Below, one piece after another: positions 1 through 5,614 of a stretch of 5,614 nucleotides of DNA; positions within the stretch are counted from its first letter, which is position 1, and each line of letters starts with the position of its first letter. The position numbers and the translations under genes were made by a program. Below the pieces are notes generated by a model. It made no database searches. It worked only from the letters and a program-made list of their open reading frames with translations, and was not told where the DNA came from. Source of the stretch: an uncultured Porphyromonadaceae bacterium (GTDB lineage Bacteria > Bacteroidota > Bacteroidia > Bacteroidales > Muribaculaceae). The DNA is taken from NCBI GenBank assembly GCA_900549445.1, contig UROS01000151.1, positions 1 through 5,614 of the forward strand, written 5' to 3'.

Positions 1-66
1 TTCCTCGAAATAAATCTCGCATTAAGTATAAATTAATTTTCAAGAGTTACTTATTTATTCAAAAAA
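1..66. other. AT-rich spacer downstream of the uronate gene unit
   Basis: This stretch follows the stop codon of the SDR gene. It is strongly AT-rich compared with the genes. On the minus strand a run of six T residues follows the TAG stop directly, but I see no GC-rich stem in front of it, so I do not call an intrinsic terminator. No ORF or RNA gene is visible. The next gene, if any, lies outside the window, so whether the operon ends here cannot be decided. Confidence 0.5.
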
Positions 67-885
67 CTACATTGCAAAAGCGTTGAATCCGCCATCGACT
101 ACAGCTACCGTGCCTGTTACGAATGAGGCGGCATCGGAGATAAGGTACTGGATGGTGCCGCAGAGTTCTTCAGGGCGGCCGAAACGCTTGAAGGGAGTCT
201 GGCGTATCACGTCGGCGCCACGCTGAGTGAGCGAGCCGTCGGGATTGGTGAGAAGCGCACGATTCTGGTTTGTGAGGAAGAATCCGGGGGCTATGGCGTT
301 GACACGGATAGAGGGCGTAAATTTAGTAGCCACTTCGTTGGCGAGGAATGCAGTGAAATTGCTGATTCCCGCCTTGGCGGCCGCATAGCCGAGCACACGG
401 GTCATGGGACGGAACGCCGCCATGGATGAGAAGTTGACAATAGCGCCCTTTCCGGCCTCAACCATCGGACGAAGGAAAATCTGAGTCGGGATTACGGTTC
501 CTGTCAGGTTGACATTGAGCACACGCTCGAATTCCTCGATTTTGATGTCGAAAAAAGTTCCGGTCGGAGCGATTGTAGCACCGGGCATATTGCCTCCGGC
601 GGCGTTGAGCAGTGCATCCACACGACCGTAGCGGGCCATAATTTCGTCGCAGTTTGCCTGGACTACTTCAGGGTTCATCACATCGGTAACAAGGAACATG
701 GCTTCGCCGCCTGCCTCGCGGATTCGGGCAACAATAGCCTCGCCCTCATCGCGGCGACGGCCCATAAGCACTACGCGGGCACCCTGCGTGGCAAGATACT
801 CGCCGATACAGCTGCCGAGCACACCGGTTCCGCCGGTTATCACGACAACCTGATCTTTTACTGAGAATAATTCGTTTACTTGCAT
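67..885 (-). CDS. uxuB: SDR-family D-mannonate oxidoreductase (fructuronate reductase)
   Basis: This is a 272-residue short-chain dehydrogenase/reductase, likely cytoplasmic, proposed to reduce D-fructuronate to D-mannonate. Seen: cofactor motif TGGTGVLG at residues 17-24, NAAGG at 94-98, and a catalytic set of N126, S154, Y167 and K171 (YAAAK), then IAPGFF near 198-203 and a C-terminal DGGF; this is the classical SDR layout at normal length. The turn after the second strand reads GRRR (42-45) with no acidic residue, which suggests NADP(H) can be used. I chose the ATG at 885 because homology to the SDR fold starts just after it and it leaves a 4-base gap after uxuA; a TTG start at 912 would add nine residues and overlap uxuA by 23 bases. 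The specific function rests on the eda-uxuA neighbours and on known SDR-type UxuB proteins such as Bacillus subtilis YjmF. By sequence alone it could be labelled gluconate 5-dehydrogenase. Confidence 0.82.
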   Translation of the reverse strand: MQVNELFSVKDQVVVITGGTGVLGSCIGEYLATQGARVVLMGRRRDEGEAIVARIREAGGEAMFLVTDVMNPEVVQANCDEIMARYGRVDALLNAAGGNMPGATIAPTGTFFDIKIEEFERVLNVNLTGTVIPTQIFLRPMVEAGKGAIVNFSSMAAFRPMTRVLGYAAAKAGISNFTAFLANEVATKFTPSIRVNAIAPGFFLTNQNRALLTNPDGSLTQRGADVIRQTPFKRFGRPEELCGTIQYLISDAASFVTGTVAVVDGGFNAFAM

Positions 886-889
886 TTTA

Positions 890-2056
890 TCAGCACTTTT
901 TTTCAGAGTCAATTGCAGCCATAATTCCGCTCACCATTCCGAGAGCGAGCATACGGCCGTGGAAAGAATAACCGGCATTATATCCCATCTTCTCGTCGCC
1001 GAGCATGAGAGGAGCATGATCCACGCGCATGGGGAGGCCGGGGCGCTCCCTCTGGAAGGTGCGAACCACGTCGATTAACCGCGGGTCGAGATGCGATGCC
1101 TCCCGGAAATCGCCGTTGGGAAGGGTCTTGCAGATGCGGGCGTGGACGAAGTGAGTGCGCGAGGCATATTTCTTAGCCAGAGCAGGGACATCGTTGTGAG
1201 CGCCGGCGCTCAGCGAACCGGCGCAGAATGTCAGCCCGTTGTGGGTATCAGGCACGGCATCGAGAAACGCCTGAATATCGGCGTCGCATGTGACAATACG
1301 GGGCAGACCGAGAATCGGCATGGGCGGATCGTCGGGATGGACGCACATATTGATATCGTATTCGTTGCAGACAGGCATGATACGGCGCAGGAAATATGCC
1401 ATGTTAGCACGCAGGCTCTCGGCGTCGATACCCTCGTAGAGGTCGAGCAGGTCGCGGAACTTCTGCACGGGATCGAGGTCGTTTTCGCTGATGTTTCCGT
1501 TGACAAAACCCTGCGTCTTGACAATTATATTGTCCACAAGGCGCTGTTCTCCTTCAGGAGTCATCGTCTTTCTGAGTTCGCCGACGCGGGCGAGAGTAGC
1601 GGCGTCGTAGTCAGCTTCGGCGTTCCCACGCTTGAGAATGTGGATGTCGAAATAAGCGAACTCACCTTTGTTGAAGTAAAGGTTGGAGGTTCCGTCGGGA
1701 TTGGGATATTCGAGCTCCGTACGCGCCCAGTCGAGCACGGGCATAAAGTTATAGCAAACAGTCTTCACTCCTGCTTTGCCGAGATTTGACAGACTGACAA
1801 TATAACGGTCTATGAGTTCATCGCGATCCGGGCCGGCGTATTTAATAGACTCGCTCACCGGAAGGCTCTCAACGACCGACCAACGCAGACCGGCATCCTC
1901 GATGGTCTTCTTCATCTTCATCACCTCGGGGAGAGTCCATACTTCGCCGTTGGGAATATGGTGCAGTGCGGTTACAATACCCTCCACCCCGATCTGCCGG
2001 AGCATTTCGAGGGTAATTTTATCGTTCGGGCCGAACCAACGCCAGGTTTTTTTCAT
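890..2056 (-). CDS. uxuA: Mannonate dehydratase
   Basis: This enzyme dehydrates D-mannonate to 2-keto-3-deoxy-D-gluconate in the cytoplasm, using a TIM-barrel fold and a divalent metal (Mn2+ in studied members). At 388 residues it is close to the E. coli protein (394). Seen: WRWFGPND at 5-12, ALHHIPNGEVW at 30-40, CYNFMPVLDW at 101-110, HILKR at 139-143 and HPDDPPMPILGLPRIV at 240-255. By family comparison the likely metal ligands are H240, C278, H305 and D346, with H347 and Y363 (GYS) near the active site. The usual RPDHGH-like segment reads RVDHAP here, a modest variation. The gene begins 9 bases after eda and ends 4 bases before the SDR gene, so it is almost certainly co-transcribed with both. 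The ATG at 2056 is supported by the family-typical N-terminus MKKTWRWFG. Identification is secure. Confidence 0.96.
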   Translation of the reverse strand: MKKTWRWFGPNDKITLEMLRQIGVEGIVTALHHIPNGEVWTLPEVMKMKKTIEDAGLRWSVVESLPVSESIKYAGPDRDELIDRYIVSLSNLGKAGVKTVCYNFMPVLDWARTELEYPNPDGTSNLYFNKGEFAYFDIHILKRGNAEADYDAATLARVGELRKTMTPEGEQRLVDNIIVKTQGFVNGNISENDLDPVQKFRDLLDLYEGIDAESLRANMAYFLRRIMPVCNEYDINMCVHPDDPPMPILGLPRIVTCDADIQAFLDAVPDTHNGLTFCAGSLSAGAHNDVPALAKKYASRTHFVHARICKTLPNGDFREASHLDPRLIDVVRTFQRERPGLPMRVDHAPLMLGDEKMGYNAGYSFHGRMLALGMVSGIMAAIDSEKKC

Positions 2057-2065
2057 AATTACAGG

Positions 2066-2734
2066 TTATTTGCGGACTTCCGCCACGTAGGAAAGCGCTT
2101 CGCGGCATTTGTCGGTTATATATTTCCAATCGGAAGCTGCCACGCGATCCTTGGGGAACAGCTTGGAGCCCATGCCCACGCAGAACACTCCGGCGGCAAA
2201 CCACGCGGCAATGTTTTCGCGAGTGGGTTCAACACCTCCGGTCACCATAATTTTCGACCATGGCATCGGTGCCATCAGTCCTTTCACGAATTTTGGGCCG
2301 AGAACATCGCCCGGGAACACTTTGCAGAGGTCACAACCTGTTTCCTGGGCAGCGCCGATTTCGCTGACTGTGCCGCAGCCTGGGGTATAAGGAATGTTGC
2401 GGCGGTTGCAAATTCTGGAAACTTCGGGGTTGAAAAGCGGACCGACCACAAAGCAGGCGCCGAGCTGAATGAAAAGCGCGGCAGTGGCGGGATCTACAAC
2501 CGAGCCGACACCGATAGCCATGTCGGGACACTCGACAGCTGCGAATTTCACTACTTGCTCAAACACCTCATGAGCGAAATCGCCGCGATTGGTGAACTCG
2601 AATGCACGCACTCCGCCGTCGTAACAGGCTTTCACAACCTGCTTTGCCACTTCGGGATCCTTATGGTAAAATACGGGCACCATGCCTGTGGCACCCATAC
2701 GCTGCAATACCGCAATTTTGTCGAATTTTGCCAT
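2066..2734 (-). CDS. eda: KDPG/KHG aldolase
   Basis: This is a class I aldolase that splits 2-keto-3-deoxy-6-phosphogluconate into pyruvate and glyceraldehyde 3-phosphate, the last step of hexuronate breakdown and of the Entner-Doudoroff route. Seen in 222 residues: the N-terminal VPVF at 19-22, FEFTNRG at 45-51 carrying the expected catalytic E46 and phosphate-site R50, GVGSVVDP at 75-82, PYTPGCGTVSEI at 115-126, the Schiff-base lysine K138 in CKVFPG, and VTGGVEPT at 164-171 for phosphate binding. These match E45, R49 and K133 of the E. coli enzyme. Many family members also act on 4-hydroxy-2-oxoglutarate, which sequence cannot exclude. It is the first gene of a three-gene unit with uxuA and the SDR gene. 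The segment upstream of the ATG is AT-rich without a Shine-Dalgarno sequence, as is usual in Bacteroidota. Confidence 0.95.
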   Translation of the reverse strand: MAKFDKIAVLQRMGATGMVPVFYHKDPEVAKQVVKACYDGGVRAFEFTNRGDFAHEVFEQVVKFAAVECPDMAIGVGSVVDPATAALFIQLGACFVVGPLFNPEVSRICNRRNIPYTPGCGTVSEIGAAQETGCDLCKVFPGDVLGPKFVKGLMAPMPWSKIMVTGGVEPTRENIAAWFAAGVFCVGMGSKLFPKDRVAASDWKYITDKCREALSYVAEVRK

Positions 2735-2759
2735 TACTCTTAATATTTAAATTTTTGTT

Positions 2760-2789
2760 GAAATGTGATAGTAGTATATACGATTCAAA
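2760..2789 (-). promoter_or_regulatory. Possible Bacteroides-type promoter for eda-uxuA-uxuB
   Basis: On the minus strand TTTG (2789-2786) is followed, after 18 bases, by CACATTTC (2767-2760). This resembles the Bacteroides -33 TTTG and -7 TAnnTTTG elements, but the second box matches at only four of its six fixed positions. Transcription would begin near 2755, giving a leader of about 20 bases. The spot, in the AT-rich gap in front of eda and downstream of a hairpin after xylE, is where a promoter is expected. No convincing operator palindrome was found. Confidence 0.3.
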
Positions 2790-2808
2790 GAGAACCGATG
2801 CTTAATAT

Positions 2809-2846
2809 GTACGTCCGGATTCCATCCTTCGGGAATCCGGACATAC
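2809..2846 (-). terminator. Hairpin after xylE, likely terminator
   Basis: GTCCGGATTCC (2813-2823) is perfectly complementary to GGAATCCGGAC (2832-2842), giving an 11-bp stem with an 8-base loop. Three more pairs (2809-2811 with 2844-2846) follow after a single C/A mismatch. It sits 17 bases past the xylE stop and upstream of the uronate genes. On the minus strand no T-run follows the stem (the next bases read ACATATTAAGC), so it may be a weak terminator or a 3'-end stabiliser rather than a textbook intrinsic terminator. Confidence 0.55.
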
Positions 2847-2859
2847 GTTTAATTAAAAA

Positions 2860-4344
2860 TCAGCTCTTTTTACTGCGGTTGCGCCAGAGATTTGTCATGT
2901 CCTCAAGAGTTTTGCCTTTGGTTTCAGGAACGAGGGCGGCAACGAACCATGCTGCCACTACGCAGATTACACCATAGAGAACATAGACGAAAACGTGGCC
3001 GAAACGGTCGCCAAGGTCACCGGCGCTCATGTTATAGAGCGGAACAAACGTCGAGGATACTATAAAGTTGAAAATCCACTGGAAAGCCACGGCGATAGCC
3101 ACAGCCGACGAACGAATCGTGTTGGGGAAAATCTCGGAGATAAGTACCCAGCAGATGGGCCCCCATGAGAACATAAACGAGGCCGAGTACACCATTATGG
3201 AGATAACCGGCACAATAGGAGCCACGGTGACGATATTGGAGAACGCCACGCCAAAAGCGCCGACAGCCATACCGATCGAACCCCAGATAAGAAGAGGCTT
3301 TCTGCCCAACTTCTCGACGGTGAATACAGCCACAAGTGTAAAGGCGATGTTGACTATACCCATAATCACGGTCTGAACCATAGGATTGCCCATGTTCATC
3401 GACTCGAAAATACGGGGTGCATAATATAGCACGGCGTTAATGCCGACAGCCTGCTGGAATACAGAAAGCATGACTCCGACGAATATCACCATCACACCGA
3501 AAGAGAACAGCTTTTCCGACTTTTCAGCAGCGGTATTTTTGATCTGGCTTAAGATTTCGCGAGCCTTATCGTAGCCGTTGATATGGGAGAGCACGGAGAG
3601 AGCGTCGTTGTCGCGGCCAACGAGAACAAGATAGCGGGGAGATTCCGGAATAAAGAGGGCAAGGATTGTGAACAGACCGGCCACGAATGCTTCGGAGCCG
3701 AACATATAACGCCATCCGGTTGTGATGGTCCAGGGGTCGGAAGCGGGACTCACCTGATAGACGGCAGCGCCGATTTTTTCGATGACAGGCTGTGTGTGTT
3801 CGCCAAGAATGAGGAAATTAACGAAATAAACCACGAGCTGACCGAATATAATGGCGAACTGGTTCCACGAAACGAGGGTTCCCCGGATGTTAGAAGGCGA
3901 GACTTCGGCGATATACATCGGGCATATAGCTGATGCGAGACCAACGCCGATGCCGCCGATTATGCGGTAAATATTGAACGCGATAAGCAGACTGAATGTT
4001 GGCTTGCCATATTCATAGAAAGCGAATTCCGGATAATACGAACCAAGCGCGGAGAGGAAAAAGAAGACGCCGGCAATCATAAGTGAACGCTTGCGACCAA
4101 AAAAAGAGGCGCAGAAACCGGAAAGTGCGCTGCCGATTATACACCCCAGCAGCGCGCTCGACGAAGTAATGCCGTGGATTGTGTCAGTATAAGTAAAATC
4201 GGAAGCACCGAGGAAAAATGCCTGCAGACCTTTCTCCGCACCGGAGATTACTGCGGTATCGTAGCCGAAGAGGAGGCCTCCGAGTACAGCCACAAGCACG
4301 ATTGAAAACAGATATATCTTGCTTCCTTTCTGGGAATATTCCAT
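2860..4344 (-). CDS. xylE: D-xylose:H+ symporter, MFS sugar porter
   Basis: This is a 494-residue inner-membrane transporter of the MFS sugar porter family (E. coli XylE has 491), expected to import D-xylose with protons. Seen: GGLLFGYDTAVISG at 22-35 in helix 1, loop motifs GRKRS (83-87) and GRKP (347-350), PESPR at 233-237 after helix 6 and PETKGKT at 473-479 after helix 12; twelve hydrophobic segments can be traced. Aligned by eye with XylE, the proton-coupling D29 and R127 and the sugar-site residues Q162, Q169, Q297, Q298, N303, Y307, N332, W394, Q422 and W423 are all present. The loop between helices 5 and 6 (about 180-208) is about 18 residues longer than in E. coli XylE, and the loop after helix 3 is shorter. 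Position just downstream of xylA supports xylose as substrate; glucose or another sugar remains possible. No promoter is evident in the gap before it, so expression probably reads through from xylA. Confidence 0.92.
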   Translation of the reverse strand: MEYSQKGSKIYLFSIVLVAVLGGLLFGYDTAVISGAEKGLQAFFLGASDFTYTDTIHGITSSSALLGCIIGSALSGFCASFFGRKRSLMIAGVFFFLSALGSYYPEFAFYEYGKPTFSLLIAFNIYRIIGGIGVGLASAICPMYIAEVSPSNIRGTLVSWNQFAIIFGQLVVYFVNFLILGEHTQPVIEKIGAAVYQVSPASDPWTITTGWRYMFGSEAFVAGLFTILALFIPESPRYLVLVGRDNDALSVLSHINGYDKAREILSQIKNTAAEKSEKLFSFGVMVIFVGVMLSVFQQAVGINAVLYYAPRIFESMNMGNPMVQTVIMGIVNIAFTLVAVFTVEKLGRKPLLIWGSIGMAVGAFGVAFSNIVTVAPIVPVISIMVYSASFMFSWGPICWVLISEIFPNTIRSSAVAIAVAFQWIFNFIVSSTFVPLYNMSAGDLGDRFGHVFVYVLYGVICVVAAWFVAALVPETKGKTLEDMTNLWRNRSKKS

Positions 4345-4388
4345 GATAAAGAACTGGTTGTGAAGAATGTGTTACGGAAAATGTCGAA

Positions 4389-4420
4389 AGGTGGCAACGG
4401 GCTGTGACCCGTTGCCACCT
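4389..4420 (-). terminator. Strong intergenic hairpin between xylA and xylE
   Basis: AGGTGGCAACGGG (4389-4401) is perfectly complementary to CCCGTTGCCACCT (4408-4420): a 13-bp GC-rich stem with a 6-base loop, starting 28 bases after the xylA stop. On the minus strand the bases after the stem read TTCGACATTTTCC, with only a broken, displaced T-run. It may be a partial terminator that lowers xylE relative to xylA, or an RNA structure that protects the xylA message end. The hairpin is certain; its function is inferred. Confidence 0.6.
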
Positions 4421-4448
4421 GTGGATTTAATGAGATCGTGAGGGTTGC

Positions 4449-5614
4449 TTAGCAGTACATTGCGACGATAGCCTCATAGAGTTCCTGCTTGCCGGAAGTC
4501 TGTTTGGGCTCGCCTGCTGTCTTAGCGTAATCAACCACCTGCTCAAGTGTGAGCTGGTTGTCTTCGAACTTCTTGCCTTCGCCACTGTCGAAAGAGGCGT
4601 AACGCTCCTTAATCATTTCCTTATAGGGAGATTCGGTGAGGACAGCTGCGGCGCTTTCGAGAGCGCGGGCCATAGCGTCCATACCGGCGATATGGGCAAT
4701 GAAGATATCTTCAAGGTCGGTAGAGTTACGACGAGTCTTGGCATCGAAGTTTGTACCGCCGTTTCCGAGACCGCCGTTGCGGATAATCTGCATCATGGCC
4801 TGAGTGAGTTCAAAGTTGTCGATGGGGAACTGGTCGGTATCCCAGCCGTTCTGGTAGTCACCGCGGTTTGCGTCGATAGAACCGAGCATGCCGTTGTCGA
4901 CAGCCACTGCAAGTTCGTGCTCGAAGGTGTGACCTGCGAGAGTAGCGTGGTTAACCTCGATGTTCACCTTGAAATCCTTGTCGAGTCCGTGAGCTTTGAG
5001 GAATCCCACAACGGTTTCCGTGTCAACGTCGTACTGATGCTTGGAGGGCTCCATGGGTTTGGGCTCGATGAGGAAAGTGCCGGTGAAACCATGGGCACGG
5101 GCATAATCGCGGGCCATGCGGAGCATGGTTGCGAGATGCTCTTTTTCACGCTTCTGGTCAGTGTTGAGGAGGCTCATGTAGCCTTCACGGCCGCCCCAGA
5201 ACACGTAGTTGGTACCGCCGAGGGCGATTGTGGCGTCGATGGCGTTCTTGATCTGCACGGCAGCACGGGCAACGACATCGAAATCAGGGTTAGTAGCAGC
5301 ACCGTTCATATAGCGGGCGTTGCCGAACACGTTGGCTGTACCCCAGAGGTTCTTGATGCCGGTCTCGGCCATCTTGCCTTTGAGATATTCGGTAATTTCC
5401 TTCATGCGGCGCTCGTATTCCTTGATGTCGGCAGGATCACCGATAAGGTCAACGTCGTGGAAGCAGAAGTATTCGATACCGAGTTTCTGCATGATTTCGA
5501 AGCCGGCATCAGCACGCTGTTTTGCGGCCTCAAGCTCGTCGGCAGCCTCGTTCCAGGGGAATTTCTTTGTTCCGCCACCGAACTGGTCGCCGCCTTCGGC
5601 GCAAAGAGTGTGCC
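4449..5614 (-). CDS. xylA: Xylose isomerase, N-terminus outside window
   Basis: XylA converts D-xylose to D-xylulose in the cytoplasm; it also acts on glucose in many species. The frame is open to the window edge, giving 387 visible residues that start inside the conserved WHT motif (its Trp codon is cut). By comparison with E. coli XylA roughly 49 residues are missing, implying a full length near 436, normal for the family. Numbering from the first full codon: GGDQFGGG at 7-14, catalytic H52 in FHDVD, WGGREGY at 139-145, and metal ligands E183 and K185 (IEPKP), E219 and H222, D247, D258 and D260 (DTDQF) and D290 (NFDAK). Their spacing matches E. coli exactly from H101 to D339. An internal ATG at 5492 is not the start, since conserved sequence continues upstream of it. 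Active enzyme is expected. It precedes xylE on the same strand, the usual xylose cluster arrangement; xylulokinase would be expected upstream, beyond the window. Confidence 0.97.
   Translation of the reverse strand, partial: HTLCAEGGDQFGGGTKKFPWNEAADELEAAKQRADAGFEIMQKLGIEYFCFHDVDLIGDPADIKEYERRMKEITEYLKGKMAETGIKNLWGTANVFGNARYMNGAATNPDFDVVARAAVQIKNAIDATIALGGTNYVFWGGREGYMSLLNTDQKREKEHLATMLRMARDYARAHGFTGTFLIEPKPMEPSKHQYDVDTETVVGFLKAHGLDKDFKVNIEVNHATLAGHTFEHELAVAVDNGMLGSIDANRGDYQNGWDTDQFPIDNFELTQAMMQIIRNGGLGNGGTNFDAKTRRNSTDLEDIFIAHIAGMDAMARALESAAAVLTESPYKEMIKERYASFDSGEGKKFEDNQLTLEQVVDYAKTAGEPKQTSGKQELYEAIVAMYC

Noticed and set aside
886..912. TTG start for the SDR gene overlapping uxuA by 23 bases
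   Set aside because: The added nine residues are not needed for the fold, and the ATG at 885 gives a normal 4-base gap. TTG is a less likely start.
1091..1789. Plus-strand open frame of 232 codons opposite uxuA
   Set aside because: It is antisense to a clear mannonate dehydratase and has no domain-like features; the lack of stops is explained by codon use on the other strand.
1958..2743. Long plus-strand open frame (261 codons) opposite eda
   Set aside because: It lies almost wholly antisense to eda, whose catalytic residues are all present. The translation has no recognisable motifs and is rich in Cys and His, typical of a shadow frame.
2809..4420. The two hairpins as ends of a mobile element carrying xylE
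   Set aside because: Their stems are unrelated in sequence, no transposase or target duplication is present, and xylE fits the surrounding pathway.
4449..5492. Reading xylA as a complete 347-residue protein starting at 5492
   Set aside because: Conserved xylose isomerase sequence, including GGDQFGGG and the WHT motif, continues upstream to the window edge, so the gene is a 5'-truncated fragment of a longer ORF.
1..5614. An undescribed defence, CRISPR, RNA or mobile system
   Set aside because: All long stretches are accounted for by well-known metabolic genes; no repeat array, tRNA, rRNA, riboswitch-like structure, integrase or unknown ORF was found.

Overview
The window reads as ordinary chromosomal sugar-catabolism DNA from a member of the Bacteroidota, most likely a gut Bacteroidales with moderate GC. 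The basis is the style of the proteins (xylose isomerase, XylE-type porter, KDPG aldolase and mannonate dehydratase all look Bacteroidales-like to me), start codons with no clear Shine-Dalgarno sequence, AT-rich spacers between GC-richer genes, and one weak match to the Bacteroides -33/-7 promoter pattern. I cannot name genus or species from this alone.

All five genes lie on the minus strand, so transcription runs from high to low coordinates. First comes xylA (xylose isomerase, 5614 to 4449), whose N-terminus is cut off by the window edge. A 104-base spacer with a perfect 13-bp hairpin follows, then xylE (sugar:proton symporter, 4344 to 2860). A second spacer of 125 bases holds an 11-bp hairpin and a possible promoter. 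Then comes a tightly packed three-gene unit: eda (KDPG aldolase, 2734 to 2066), uxuA (mannonate dehydratase, 2056 to 890) and an SDR-type fructuronate reductase (uxuB, best start 885, to 67). Gaps in this unit are 9 and 4 bases. The last 66 bases are AT-rich and hold no gene.

The genes form two linked modules. XylE imports xylose and XylA isomerises it to xylulose. The SDR enzyme reduces fructuronate to mannonate, UxuA dehydrates mannonate to 2-keto-3-deoxygluconate (KDG), and after phosphorylation by a KDG kinase not present here, Eda splits KDPG into pyruvate and glyceraldehyde 3-phosphate. Xylose and glucuronate are the two main sugars of glucuronoxylan, so the layout fits use of that plant polymer, although no glycoside hydrolase or SusC/D pair is visible. 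Xylulokinase, uronate isomerase, KDG kinase and any regulator must lie outside the window.

I found no previously undescribed system. The points most worth checking are the two intergenic hairpins around xylE, the pairing of xylose and uronate modules, the SDR replacement of classical UxuB, and an enlarged extracytoplasmic loop in the transporter.
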